Shown here: positions 1 through 12,351 of the stretch, piece by piece
Layout: each line of letters opens with the position of its first letter
How positions within the stretch are numbered: the first letter of the stretch is position 1
NCBI RefSeq assembly: GCF_000485595.1
Contig: NW_014577351.1
Coordinates: 237,597 to 301,596 of the forward strand
DNA: 64,000 nt
From: Priapulus caudatus
Lineage: Eukaryota; Priapulida; Priapulimorpha; Priapulimorphida; Priapulidae
Direction: 5' to 3'
The notes under the pieces: model-generated
Database searches by the model: none
What the model was told of the DNA's origin: nothing
The model's input: the letters and a program-made list of their open reading frames with translations, nothing else
Program-made: the position numbers and the translations under genes

Positions 1-99
1 CAGAATATCCATTCTAATATAATCTATATCTAATAGAATAGAATATTTATTATTATTCACTCCTGTTGCAGTATAATATTGTATATATATATATATTGC

Positions 100-148
<49 letters not shown>

Positions 149-1067
149 CATACATTATCTATATATATAATATTATTATATATATATATATTGTATTATA
201 TTGTATGATTGTATGTGTTCTCAGATATATTCTATGTGTTATATGTTGTATGACGTCCTCTGATTGTCTAATATTCTTACGCAGCCTATTGATTGCCGTG
301 GTAGTATATATCGATCACTGTTTTGCCTGACCCGCGCACACATGATGTTTGTATGCGTTTGTTTAGAAGTAAAACCTCAATTATATGTACTTGTCTTGAG
401 CCCGAAAATGTAATTTATTTCTCAAACAGAAACATTGCTAAGTAATAATTATCATGTGTAGATTAGATTAGTGCTGCGCGCAGGACTTTACACGTGCTCC
501 GATCGTACGCGCATCTACTTTACGCCTTTACCGTTTACGTAGCCGCCCCGCTAAATGCAAGACACCTGCCCCAGCGACAAACGACCGAAGCGTTAACGGA
601 CAAAACGACTTTTCAGAAAAAATTAGAAAACTATTGCTTTCCTTATGAGCCATTGCACACTGACGCGACGACACGGCGACAACCTCGACGACAAAAATAT
701 TAGAAACGTTCTATTTTCCAGCGACTTTCGCCGGCGCACACTTTACAAATGGCCATCCAGCCGTTTCATCGGCACGTGACATCGCCATTAGCGTCATAAA
801 ATTATAACCAATGCTAGCCAGGAAGTACACTGCCGTCCCAGCGTAGAACTCGCACCGCCTTGTCAGAAACAGTGCGCCGCGCGAACCCATCTTAACCAAA
901 ACGCTGATGCGCTACGGGTCAGTCAGCCATCAGACGTTCGTATAATATGCTGCGTATATATTACTTTATTATATTATCGTTATACATAGAGCGTTTTTAC
1001 AGCAATTTATTTAAAAGCAGCAGCAGGAGTTTTTTGGCACTGGCACTGTGGTGAGGGCTGGGTGAAC
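1..1067. other. AT-rich intergenic DNA, no gene recognised
   Basis: The first 200 bases are dominated by TA dinucleotide runs (about 78-205). The rest is unique-looking sequence with only short open frames, none resembling a known protein and none with convincing splice context. I see nothing else here. Confidence 0.6.
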
Positions 1068-1232
1068 TTTGTCGTTACGGTCGGTCGTTGTCGCTGCAGT
1101 GTGGCTGCGCCAGTCGCCGCGACTTTGTCGTTTGTCGTTACGGTCGGTCGTTGTCGCTGCAGTGTGGCTGCGCCAGTCGCCGCGACTTTGTCGTTTGTCG
1201 TTACGGTCGGTCGCTGTCGCTGCAGTGTGTCT
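1068..1232. repeat. 63-bp tandem repeat, three copies
   Basis: A unit of about 63 bp beginning near GTCGTTACGGTCGGTCG recurs at roughly 1072, 1135 and 1198. The first two copies are almost identical; the third diverges after about 40 bp. It is open in two frames on both strands only because 63 is a multiple of three. I regard it as a minisatellite rather than coding. Confidence 0.85.
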
Positions 1233-1587
1233 TGGCCTTAAAGGCGTAAAATCGCCACCACACCATAGACGGTATTTGGGGTTCTTGTATATATAAGATG
1301 GCTGAGTCGGTGTACAGTTAGTGTTGTGTGTGGGACAGGTTATCTGTTTGTACTTGTGTATTGTGTGCAGTGCATGCGTGGCACGGTAAAAATACACGCG
1401 CCGAGTGTCCTGGTCGAATGGGAATTCTTGACGATTCCCGCGCTGGCAAACTTTTATTGTGGTGGAATTTAATCGGGGCGGAGGTAATTTAAACGGTGCA
1501 CAACGATTGAAACAGGGGGGAGTTTCCCCAAACGGGGCGCGCGCGCCCCGTTTGCGCAACGTAGGGAGAACCCTGCAAGTATATGCA

Positions 1588-2223
1588 CAGTGCCTGAAAT
1601 GGGGGCCAGCCGAATTTTTTTTGGGGGCGACTAAACTTTTTTAGTCACTGGCCCAAATGCATTGTTGGAGGCCCAAATTTTATACAGCAGCGCATCTGAG
1701 CGAGTGCGCATAGAGCGAGTGCGCGCAATCTGAGCGGGCTCAGCTAGGCACCCTGATTCTCACCGGTCTCACTGCTAGCATAATATATCCATTACTATGC
1801 CACACTAGCGTTATACAGCGGGCATAGCATACAAGCGTATTATATAAGCAAGCGTGGCCGATCAGGTTGGGCTCAGGTCAGCATTACATGTACATAAATG
1901 TGATGTTATACATTGTATCAAGCTACCCAGACAACGCATCTAGACATGTACGTTTGCAGTGTAGCGGGAGAGTCGAAGACTACCAGTCTACCCCTGCTTG
2001 GTCTGATTGCATCCTACCGTGGACTTCGGTTTAGGATTATGATTAGTTAGTAAACAAAGAACAACTCAAACATATCAGTAAATTTGTTTATGTGTTGAAA
2101 TATTGGCAGTCGCCCAAACTTTTGTTTGGGGGCGAGTGACTACTTGACTTGTGCAATTTTCGGTCGCCCGAGCTAGACATTGGTCGCCTGTGGCGAGTGG
2201 GCGACCATCCATTTCAGGCACTG
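1588..2223. mobile_element. 636-bp CAGTG-ended inverted-repeat element
   Basis: The ends are a perfect 15-bp inverted repeat (CAGTGCCTGAAATGG and its complement). It is flanked by a direct duplication ATGCA at 1583-1587 and 2224-2228. There is no transposase frame inside, so it is non-autonomous. CAGTG-type termini are common in hAT elements; a 5-bp duplication fits only some hAT subgroups, so the superfamily is an inference. Confidence 0.75.
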
Positions 2224-2269
2224 ATGCAGACTGTTGCTGTATTATGGGGAGTTCAAATATTTAGCCAAT

Positions 2270-2545
2270 ATGACAATAATATATATATATATATATTATA
2301 GGCAAGTCTAAGCGTGGAGCCAGTGTAATTATAATACACAATTGATTGGGGTTTTATGTATACACACATATATATATATATATATGCGCACGTGCGTACA
2401 CACATGCGTGCACACACGCACGCACACACACACACACACACATTATGCATGCCGCGCACATGCATATATTATATATTATTCGTCGAGCGTACACCATGCG
2501 CACACGCACACACACGTGCGCACGCGAGCATACATACGCACGCGT

Positions 2546-2576
<31 letters not shown>

Positions 2577-2613
2577 ACACACACCACGCACACAGTGACA
2601 CACACACAACGCA

Positions 2614-2682
<69 letters not shown>

Positions 2683-2690
2683 TGAAATGA
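2270..2690. repeat. TA and CA/CACG microsatellites
   Basis: There are TA runs near 2278-2297 and 2368-2385, then CA and CGCA-rich repeats from 2390 to 2680 ending in a long pure (CA)n. They create long artificial Thr-His or Cys-Val frames on both strands that are not genes. Confidence 0.9.
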
Positions 2691-2927
2691 TGCTGCTCTT
2701 AGCAAGACGAGCAGTAACACGCAGAAGCTAATCGTTGCTAGCACAACAATTGAAATGGAACAATCGAAATAATGGAAAAAACGTATATGTATATATATGT
2801 AGGCAAGCCTAAGCACAATGCACTATGGGATGGGGGGTACCGGACCACGAAGTCCAGCAAAAATTTCCCTCATCCTATATGTATTGTGCTCCACTCTCGC
2901 GGGCCTTCGGCCCACTCAGAGCTCTGC

Positions 2928-2935
2928 TATAAATA
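2928..2935 (+). promoter_or_regulatory. TATA-box-like element upstream of MYG1
   Basis: TATAAATA lies 45 bases before the preferred MYG1 start codon at 2980. A transcript starting about 25-30 bases downstream would have a short leader ending at that ATG. If so, the longer in-frame start at 2818 would not be in the mRNA. This is seen as sequence only; promoter function is inferred. Confidence 0.35.
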
Positions 2936-2979
2936 AGCCTTATCGCGAATCGCGATTTAACAAGATATCTTGTGCAGGG

Positions 2980-5900
2980 ATGTCCACACCAAATGTCTAC
3001 AAGAAACAGTGCTTAACCATGATGATAGGAACACACAATGGTACCTTTCACTGTGATGAAGTCGTAGCATGCTGTCTTTTGAGACAACTAGAAGAGTACA
3101 GAAGTGCAGAGATTGTGAGGTATGTCATCGTTGTTTGCCCTCACCCGACCCAGGCTGAAAAGTTTGGGTAGGTAGGTAGGTTTTGAGGGGGGTCTTTTTA
3201 CAAATTCAGCATGGTGTCTACATGCTCAGGTGTTGCTTGTGTGTAGATACCTTTTATGTTGAATGTTTGTTTTGCTTGGTACATATAATGTATTGCCTAC
3301 AGATTTATATAATGTACACTGATACAATTTGTAAAAAAAAAGAAGGGAAATCAATAACATTTTTTGAGTCGGCCCCTTTTTGGCGGGTCGGTCGGGTGAG
3401 GGAAAACAAACAATATTTTTATTATGGCCTAACCAAATATCTACACCTCTATTACACCCAGCTAGAACTTTGGTTGACATCATCATGAACAAAAAAATGG
3501 ATGTGTCCTGTAAATGTGTGTGCTGTTTTAACTACTGCAGTTGCTATAGAAGGCTGTGGATTTTTCTGTCATTAGAACAAGGGACCAAAATCTTCTGGAA
3601 AAATGCGACATAATCGTGGATGTAGGTGGGACATTTGACGCCTCAAAGAAGCGATTTGACCATCATCAAAGGTAGCTGGAGTATATGTGTGTTACTGTCC
3701 CCATTAATGGAGTTCCCATTATAGCTTTCCACAAATCTTCCAGTAAAACACTGCAAGCTTTTTAATTGAGTTTACTTATTTATTTGTATATGTTTGTAGC
3801 ATAAATATACAGCCATTTAAGTGAAAATAATGCTTAAATCTATAGTATAGTTATCTTTTAACACTGAACACAGATCAATGAATACTGCATAACTCTATAC
3901 TGAGTGTGTGACTGCTTTTATTATTAGGTCGTTCTCTCACACAAGGAATAGTCTTTGTCCAGAGAAGAAGTGGGTAACAAAGCTGAGCAGTGCAGGACTC
4001 ATCTATCACTACTTTGGGGCGAGGGTAATTGCTAGTTTGATAGGGTATGTAGAGTCAGTATACTTTGTAAATTTCTTGTAAAACTTAACTGGGATGCCAG
4101 ATTTATTCAGATGTGTACATGCAATATGTATGTATGAATATGTGTTGATTCAGCAAGGTGTTTCAAATACTATATACTATATGTATCTATCTATATTTAT
4201 TTATTTATACACACGCACACACAAGCACACACACACGCACACACGCACTTAAGTATACATATATATTGCGATTGATTTTTCATTGTGCCAGAGAAATTCT
4301 GTTATTCTTAGACTAGTGATAATAAGCCTTATGCCACATTTGCAGTAAGTAGACACAGTATTATGATTGAAATATTTAAGTTTTTACATAGAAGTGAATG
4401 ACATTCCTTGATGAGGCAGTTGGCTGATATAATATATATGTCCAAGAAGCAGCATTTGCTGCCCAAAATTTGCTGAGGCAACCTGCCTCAGTGTTCCAAA
4501 TGCAGGGTACACACTGCACACTATATCATATAGTATTGTAAAAGTCTGTTCCCCTATATTCACATTTTAACTATAATCACTGCCATAATCATGTTTCTCG
4601 CTCATGATTATGATTCTCATCAGTCTGTTTTCATAATTACATAAAATAACTGGACCAGGTTGTTTGTTTTTATCATTGACGTATTGATAATGCTCCAGGA
4701 TAATTGTCCTGGAAAAGTCCCCCTTTTGAAAAAATTTTTCTTGGGAAGGATTATCAGCATTTTTAAAAGGATTTGCTGTTTCAGGGCTCACGAAGATGAT
4801 GACATTACTGGTATCATTCATGACAAGATATACGAGAACTTTATTGAAGAGATCGATGCAATAGACAATGGCATAAACCAGTCGGATGGCATAAAGAGGT
4901 GAAGATTGCCAGTATAATATGGAGTCAGGGAAACAGTGCATGTGTGTGTCGGTGTGTCTGTGTGCGGGTGCGTTAGTGCGTGCGTGCGTACGTGCGTGAG
5001 TGTGTGTCTAACAAAAATAGACAGAGGGAGTAGGAGAAGAAAAAAAACAGAGAGGGATAGAGAGCGAGGTGATAAAGGGGAATAAGAAAAAAGGGGAAAT
5101 GGTGGGAGGGAGTTAAGGGGAAGTAGGCTGGGAGTGAGATAGGAAGAGAAGGGTTCGGAGGGAGAGAGAGAGGCTTGTGATTTAAATTATGCATTCTGTG
5201 ACTTGCATCAATAGTCTTTTCTTAACGTTCCAGAGTACAACGTCTTTACTGTAAGTGTTTAATGGGCTGATGCTATTAATGAGACCAGATAATCTTTCAG
5301 GTATGCCATCAGAAGCACACTTAGCTCCAGAGTTGGATATCTTAATCCCATGTGGAATGAAACAAATCGAGATGAGCAGGTACAAACATAGATTCATGCA
5401 GTAGAATAGCAAAATACCGTTTGAAACAAAGCACAAAATTTACCTATGCCATTACTGTAACTACATTGAGACCCACTGAAGTAGATACCATATTTAGTCT
5501 GGGGGTTTAAATGTTTTTGTGCCATTTTGTAATTTTCATACTCAATTTTATTCCAATTGTTACCATATAGTATGCGTGTAATGTCGATTAATTCTGAAAT
5601 TCTTTTAAATTTATACTTTATTAGGCAGGCTTTGATAAAGCTATGGAGCTTGTGAGGGAAGAGTTGCTAGACCGTGTACTGTATTACAAAGATGTGTGGT
5701 GGCCAGCTAGGGAACTAGTAGAAGAGGCATTGCGTAATAGAATGGAGGTTAGTTTGTACTTCTGCTTGTACACGCACTGCAAATGCATGTGTACGTAACA
5801 TCCTACGTAATGTATAGTGTTCTTGAAATTTCTAAAATCACAAGATAATTCCAGTTATAAAATTTGATGCTTTCTTGCTTTTGATAAGGGTCATTCCATC

Positions 5901-8900
5901 GGGTTGCGGAACAAAGTGTGACATAATAGTGAAATTTTGGAAATGTTCAAAAAGTAAATCTATCCATGTTTTCGAATAAGAAAACTATTATACGTTAAAA
6001 TTTAGAAACAACTATGTTGTAAATGTACAGGAAATTTGTCAGTGTACCATATGCAATGGCCTGTCATAGAACTGTCATGGCGCTCCGACGTAACAAAATT
6101 TCGACTGACACCACTGGTGTATTTTTGCACAAACACCGAACAATTTTGAAAGAAACTGGATTTTCAAAAAATTATTTTCATACAATCAAACTTACAACTA
6201 CACAAACAACAAACTAAATACGATATGTTACATAAAAAAGGGCACACTACCCCATAGTGAGCGCCGTTAGGCCGTTAGGCGCGAAGCACATGGCGGGGGG
6301 TCTGGGGGGCCTCCCCCAGGAAATTTCAAAATTTCAAGGGTCCCGGGGCATAAAAATGAGCACCATTTGAGCACACATTTAGTCAAGCAACAATAGCTAA
6401 AAACCATATGGAATTTTATTTCTGCTTCATTTTGCCTGCGCTTTGCATACCAGCAATTAATGCAGAATGATTCAAGCACTTCCATTCTTTTTCAGATATC
6501 AAAGCTAGGATTGTTACCATGTAAAATTTTGATTTCCTTCAAGTCCTGTCAATTAATCAGGAGAACAAGAAAACAAATAACGAATATAGCCAAATTCCAT
6601 CAAATTGTTTTCTGTATTTTTTTGTATTTTTTGTAAATTTTGAAGGGCACTTTGAAATCTAGACCGTATTTCCCAATACGGCAAATACGGTCTGAATCCG
6701 CCCCTGTTAGGGTTAGGGTTAGGGTTAGGATTAGGGTTAGGGTTCGGGTTCGGGTTAGGGAGTAGGCGTAGGCAACTCCCTAGACTCGTTAGTGGAGTAG
6801 GCGAGGTACGGTCCGGCATATTAGATAGTGCCAGGGTACGTTCCGGTATACCGGACCGTACCCAGGGTACGTTCCGGCAGTACCCCGGTGGACATAGACC
6901 CTCTCAGCATAAGTTATATATAAGTTAATGATACGCTATACATACGTTGGACATACGTTGTGTTACTTTGTGTATACGTTCAATTCGTTGTGTATGCGTT
7001 ATGTATACGACCAATCCACAAAAATCCAGATTTTTCAGGTGACTGGGTCGACGTATGCCAGCGTATGATGGCTTTTCCAAAATAATTCATTCGCTCGGCA
7101 TACGCCCTTGTGTGACCGGGCCATTACATTGGCATGCGTCTATTGACATGAGCTACTACTGGAATGAGTCTATCTCCATATACAGTGACTCTACTACATT
7201 GACAGGTGGCATCGTGTAGGTCGTGACCGCCGTGTGCACTTTGCTCCCACGTGCACGTGGTCGCAGACATCGTATAAATATATGCTCATATATTCCCTTC
7301 AGTAGCCTAGTATATATAGTATATCCCTAACCATAGTTACGTCAATGTCAGGGTTCGACACTAACGCTAGTCCGTTAGTCCGAGACTAGTAAAAAATCAG
7401 AAGGACTAGTAGATTCCCATAGCAGCTCTGCACACTCTAGGCATGCTAGACCCTAGGGCAGTGCAAACATTGTTAAACAATGAGGTCACGAACCCACCTA
7501 GTCTACCAAGTGATCCCTTGACAGTAGCTGTTGAACAAACAGTCTGATTGTAGAAATGACACAACTAATCACTTATACACTCTCATAGCGAGGTATTTAC
7601 ATAGCAAGCACATCGCATGCGTGTGTTACTTGAAGCAGTTCAAAAGAGGTGATGAAAGTGCACACGCACGCACACGCACGCACGTGTACGTGCACACGCA
7701 CGCACGTACGCACACACGTGTACGTGCACACGCACCTACGCACGTGCACACGCACCCACGCACGCGCGCATGTGTACGTGCACACGCACCCACGTGTACG
7801 TGCCCGCGTACGCACGCACACACGTGTACGTGCCCACGTACGTACTCACGTGTACATGCACACGCACGCACGCACGTGTACATGCACACGCACGCACACA
7901 CGGACGTGTACGTGCACACGCACGCACGTGTACGTGCACACGCACGCACGTGTACGTGCACACGCACGCACGTGCACACGCACACGCACACGCACACGTG
8001 TACGTGCGCACGCACACACACACACACACGTGTACGTGCACACGCACGCACACACACACACGTGTACGTGCCTATGCACGCACGTGTACGTGTACACGCA
8101 CGCATGCGTGTACGTGCCCACGCACGCACGCCAGCACGTGTACGTGCACACGCACGCCAGCACGTGTACGTGCACTCGCACGCACACACGTGTACGTGTA
8201 CACGCACGCACACAGGTGTACGTGCACACGCACGCACGCACGCACGCACGCACACACGTGTACGTGCCTATGCACGCACGTACGCACGCACCCACGTGTA
8301 CGTGCACACGCACCCGCGCACGTGTACGTGCACACGCACCCGCGCACGTGTACGTGCCCACGCACGCACGCACGTGTACGTGCACACGCACGCACGCACG
8401 CACGCACGCACGCACGAACGCATGTGTACGTGCACACGCAAGCATACGTGTACGTGTACGTGCAGATCAGCTTTCTTCCCAGATGTCTTTGCAACTCTGA
8501 TTTCAATTCATTTACGGTTTTCCCTTCGTAACTAGACGCCATTGTTTAGCAGTGAAACCGGACAGTGCACGCGCGCCATCTATCCAGCGATTAGTAAATG
8601 GCGAACCCCATTAGAAATGCACATGCTATTGGAAAAAACGGCAGGTCCTACACCGATTACGTCAAGCTGTGCCAGCTTGACAAGGCCAAGGGGTTAGATG
8701 TCGGGAACTTACCTCACCGACAAGGCCTGCCAGAGGTTCATTACGGCGTAGCCGATACTAGGCGCCGGGAACAGTTTGTAGCTATAAATGAGGCCAAATT
8801 CCTTGCTGTGTTAAGTGACGGATCCACAGATTCCTCATCAAAGGAGGCCGACATTTTATTTTCGAATTAAAATTTTATTTAATTTAAATTTTAATCTTAT

Positions 8901-11661
8901 GATCCATATCAAAGTTACATGTGTTTTATACAATTGAATGTCTTTTATAAAACCTTTCTGGGGGACACCTCTTGTACCCTGGGAGAGACCCCCTGTACCC
9001 CCTAGCAGAAGGGGGCTCCACCCCCTACCCCACCTACCTCCTGGCAAATCACAATACTCGTCGCTCTGTGCCTAGTAAGAGTTCTTCGGTAGGACTAGTA
9101 GAATCTTGGAAGGACTAGTACATTTCTTCTTTTACTAGTCCCGTGGACTAATGAACTAAAATGGTTAGTGTCTAACCCTGAATGTGGTTGTTTTTTATCA
9201 TCACAGCCGATGTGTTTGGGATTTTCAGATGGTGAGTTTTGTTCATGGAGAGGTTTGGGATATTTCTCGAATGTAAAACCATGAGGAAAATTTGGAAATA
9301 TGCATTCTTAATATGAAACGAAATACTTATTTTTATAGTTTCCATATGTCACACATTTTGTTACAAATACAACTCCCGACACCATCATTTTTCGGCCTTT
9401 TTTAACAGTGAAATTTTGTCCAATGCAGTTAAGTCTGGTCTTGTTTTGAAGCTTAGGTTTGCCTCTATGAGACAAGCTACAAGTTAATGAATCAAAGCAA
9501 AGCAACTTCAAATGTGATATAGTGCTGCATATGCACTGTTCCCCAACCTGACGGAATGACCCATAACATCTAGTATATGGGCACAGCTATGAAATGTAAT
9601 GTGTTCCTCACCCTGCCCCCTGTAGGCCATGTTGATGGGAGAAAAATTCTATAACAGCCAACCCAACCCAATCATCATGGTATTAGGATTACATACTTTT
9701 TGCCACAATGGAACAGAATATAAGGCACAGGAAATTCAATGTTTAATAGGCCTACATTAACCACGATGTATTATGTGTAACTAACAGTACTGATTTATCA
9801 TTGACAACATAAACTGTAACAGCAAGTGCTTGATTGGCATCATTGGGCTGAAATTGCAAGACTAGATCCACAACCTTTTCTCTTGTGTATTCTCTTGCCC
9901 CATTACAGCAGTAGCTCATTTGCTCCTCCTGTGTGACACACAGTGTGTGACCTCTTTTATAGCAGAAACATGGTAATGTCCTGCTCACCACAGCTGTTTT
10001 TGCTGCCCCACCACACTGACGCATAGGTAAAAAGTTAGATTTTATCCTCACTACCACTGTGTGGGTGTTGTTGGTGATGGATCAAGTTCATCTATAGTCT
10101 ATGAATTGAGTGGGGGAAAACTGGGTGGTGGGGCATGATGCCACGACGTTTGCTTGCGTCTGGTTGTCGCCAGTGTTTGTGGGAAACAGGTTATCCGCAG
10201 GGGAGAGGTGATATAATTGGGAGAACTAGACGCCCTCTGGGTAGAGCATCTTGACATCCTTGAGTGGGAAACCCTTGTCAAGTACCTAACATCAAGTATG
10301 CTGTGTATATGAACGGGCTGTGGGAGTAGCACCAGGGTCGTTTCAAAGCAGGTGAGATCCCATCACTCCCAGCTTACCTGTCCCAACTACCTATTAATTA
10401 CCCTCCTACCTGCAATCATCACAGTTGTCCTCAACCTATGTCTCTAGAATTTCCACATTATATATCTTTTCAAACGTTGGAAAGGATCACCAGGTGAGGG
10501 TGTGGGATACTTATTTGCTGTGGTCCCTGTGCAGCCGTGTTGCACACATGGATTTCTAGTTGTGCCCTATGGATATCGATTATAAATGCTATGCCGGAAG
10601 TGGTGATGGCCTGACTTGCCTAGGCGAAATATTCTTTGAGGGCAGAGACTATAGGTCCTTATTTGGTGCAGGCGTTGCCTTATGCCTTCCTTTGTCCTCG
10701 ACGAATGAAACAGGTAGACTCTAGCGGTGAGATCGTCTGCTTCGCACGAGGAGGAGTACCATGGAAGGAACACTTGTTTGCACTTGAGGCCAAGCTTGGG
10801 GTAGATACTGGTGTTAAGTATGTACTCTATAAAGATGATTCCGGCCGGTGGAGAAATCAGTGTGTACCCCTCAACAACTACACATTTGAAAACAGGTAGG
10901 TAGAGGTGGGACCAGTCTAGCAGGTAGATGAGCTTGCACCGCGTCTGCCCAACAGAGTGAGAAGTGGATTAGCGGCAATGATTATAGCATTAATATGAAT
11001 GCTATAAGTACATATGTAGGCATTTTTTGAGACATAGCACAGGTTAGAAGACCCTGTTGAGACTAACACAAGTCAAAACTTGTTGTTCATTGTTAACATG
11101 GCTTAAACCTTTGTTGCCAAAAGTCACAATAAATATTTAGTTTGGAGTTAAACTACTTACCATAGAGAAGTCGATAAAACATACATAGGATTAATTACAC
11201 ATATGGTTTTTTCCACGTTTGATCAGCTGCAAGTTTAATAAAAATAAATCACTATCGTTTTAACTTGAGTAACATGGGTGCGAGTAGTTTAGTATGTGTG
11301 TGCACCTGCATGCATGCCAGTGAGCATTTATTTATATACTATAAGCAAGACGTTTGTGCGTGCGTGTGTGTATAGTAAATCTATTTACTATAACCAAGGT
11401 GTTTCCGCGTCTGCACGTGCGTGCACTGGTGATAACTGATTACGGTATTGTAATCATCTTCACAGGCTGTCGCTGCCCGAGGCATGGAGGGGTGTACGTG
11501 ATGAAGAGCTCAGTCGGGTGAGTGGCATCCCTGGCTGCATGTTCGTACACGCGACAGGCTTCTGCGGGGGCAATAGCACGTACGAGGGTGCCCTTGCCAT
11601 GGTGAGGAAGTCGCTACAGATGCAGAGTGATAAAGTTGCCGAGACGTCAATGCAGAAGTAG
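2980..11661 (+). CDS. MYG1: MYG1 family exonuclease (DHH-like metal-dependent hydrolase), 8 exons
   Basis: Exons: 2980-3119, 3576-3671, 3928-4044, 4785-4898, 5301-5379, 5625-5747, 10714-10895, 11466-11661. They join in frame to 348 codons plus TAG, close to the family's usual length. Exon 1 carries GTHNGTFHCDE. Exon 2 carries DVGG and the DHH motif (RFDHHQR). Exon 4 has YENFIEEIDAIDNGI. Exons 7 and 8 carry PWKEHLF and SGIPGCMFVHATGFCGG. MYG1 proteins act as 3'-5' RNA exonucleases in mitochondria and nucleolus (family knowledge); the DHH motif supplies metal ligands. The frame stays open upstream to an ATG at 2818. That would add 54 basic, Ser/Thr-rich residues that could form a mitochondrial presequence, but a TATA-like box at 2928 favours 2980. 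Intron 6 is 5 kb and full of nested transposons. The gene runs tail-to-tail with the GULO-like gene. Confidence 0.93.
4940..5180. repeat. GT- and GA-rich low complexity in MYG1 intron 4
   Basis: A GTGTGTCGGTGTG/GTGCGTGCGTGC stretch (4940-5010) is followed by purine-rich AGAGGGAG-type sequence to about 5172. It is intronic; no coding or RNA feature is seen. Confidence 0.75.
6706..6760 (+). repeat. Interstitial telomeric repeat (TTAGGG)n
   Basis: About nine TTAGGG-type hexamers occur with variants TTAGGA and TTCGGG. This is the canonical metazoan telomere motif, here inside the MYG1 intron-6 element and about 800 bp from its left end. It is followed by derivative GTAGGC-type sequence. Confidence 0.9.
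7656..8466. repeat. CACGTGTACGTG minisatellite array
   Basis: Roughly 30 variants of a 20-40 bp unit built on CACGTGTACGTGCACACGCA, alternating with CGCACGCA spacers, run for 0.8 kb. Every unit contains the palindromes CACGTG or GTGCAC, so the DNA is rich in E-box-like sites and hairpin potential. Long open frames occur in all six frames (His-Thr-Cys-Arg or Cys-Val-Arg rich) purely from composition. The reverse-complement unit recurs at 62.6-63.95 kb. Confidence 0.9.
8598..8870 (+). pseudogene. hAT-type transposase remnant (KIAA1586/ZNF862-like)
   Basis: A 90-codon open frame starts MANPIRNAHAIGKNG and ends with FLAVLSDGSTDSSSKEAD before a stop. The SDGSTD block followed by a short acidic segment is typical of the catalytic-core start in hAT-derived proteins annotated as ZNF862-like or KIAA1586-like (recalled, not searched). 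No downstream RNase H-like fold or C-terminal dimerisation region follows, so the element is incapable of encoding a full transposase. It lies inside the CAGGG-ended element. Confidence 0.6.
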
Positions 11662-11923
11662 CAGGCACAACTCCGGCAACGTGAATGTTTTGTAATCGCA
11701 TCTACGTATATACGTACGCGTGGCATGCACAGCAACGACTTCGCGGCTCCCTCCATTCAATTCGAGCACACCATAAAAGAACATTTCTAAGTAAATATGA
11801 GAGAATAAGTAGCTAACATTGGATGATTAGATATACTGAGTAGAAAAAAAGGTGATAAATACCTCTTAATGTAAAATGGGATAGAAAATCATGATCTCAA
11901 AACATTCAAGACAGGACAGTCGA

Positions 11924-11929
11924 AATAAA
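11924..11929 (+). terminator. Candidate MYG1 polyadenylation signal AATAAA
   Basis: AATAAA lies about 260 bases after the MYG1 stop and is the first canonical hexamer I see downstream. Use of the site is inferred. Confidence 0.35.
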
Positions 11930-12351
11930 CAGGGTGGTCCACATGCAATGGCTGGTATAGCAATAATTTTCTTGATATTCTAGTTTACTATCCACGTATT
12001 ACTGACTGCTATTTCTATTCATGTCCATTTATGAAACAATGTCATGGACATGTGTTGTGTATAAAGTATGAATGTATACTGTGTATCAAACTGCAAAATT
12101 AACATTCTTTGATTGGTAGTTATTAGCTGCGTTCAGACGACTCCGTATTTATTAAATTCGGTATTTGCGAGATACCGAATCTGAGACAAATTCGCGACTT
12201 ACTCCACCTGAGCGTTCACACGCTGTTTCGCGGCTTCAGAAATGCCGTATTTAGTTACTTGCGAGCTGCGAGTTGAAAAAAAAACAATGCGTCCAAGCGA
12301 ACACTGCGAATTAAACAATCAATGCACAGCAACTCTGTGTAAACTCTGGGG

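Larger units (their letters stand above)
7349..9180. mobile_element. hAT-like element, 1.8 kb, nested in the 5888-9562 element
   Basis: The ends are CAGGGTTCGACACTAAC and the complement of GTTAGTGTCTAACCCTG, an inverted repeat with one mismatch over 17 bp. Both sides carry AATGT (7344-7348 and 9181-9185), a 5-bp target duplication. Subterminal ACTAGTCC-type motifs recur inside both ends. The interior holds a transposase-like remnant (8598-8870) and the 0.8-kb CACGTG array. CAGGG termini and the remnant's similarity to hAT-derived proteins both point to hAT. Confidence 0.75.
5888..9562. mobile_element. 3.7-kb inverted-repeat element in MYG1 intron 6 (host of nested insertions)
   Basis: The left end GGGTCATTCCATCGGGTTG and the complement of the right end, GGGTCATTCCGTCAGGTTG, match over about 26 bp with three mismatches. 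The element is flanked by ATAA on both sides (5884-5887 and 9563-9566), a possible 4-bp target duplication. No transposase of its own is visible. It contains an interstitial telomeric array, a second complete element (7349-9180) and a CACGTG-rich array. I do not recognise the superfamily. Confidence 0.65.

Noticed and set aside
1011-1559. 182-codon minus-strand frame with DRNDKRQSRGDWRSH repeats
   Set aside because: Repeats reflect the 63-bp tandem DNA repeat, equally open on the plus strand; no other support.
7531-8542. Very long open frames on both strands (up to 334 codons) rich in His-Thr-Cys-Arg or Cys-Val
   Set aside because: They come from the CACGTG/CGCA minisatellite, which lacks stop codons in every frame; no initiator context, domain or splice signal.
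9752-10057. 101-codon minus-strand frame with several Cys residues in MYG1 intron 6
   Set aside because: No recognised domain, no splice partners, and surrounding DNA is repeat-derived; could be a transposon fragment but unsupported.
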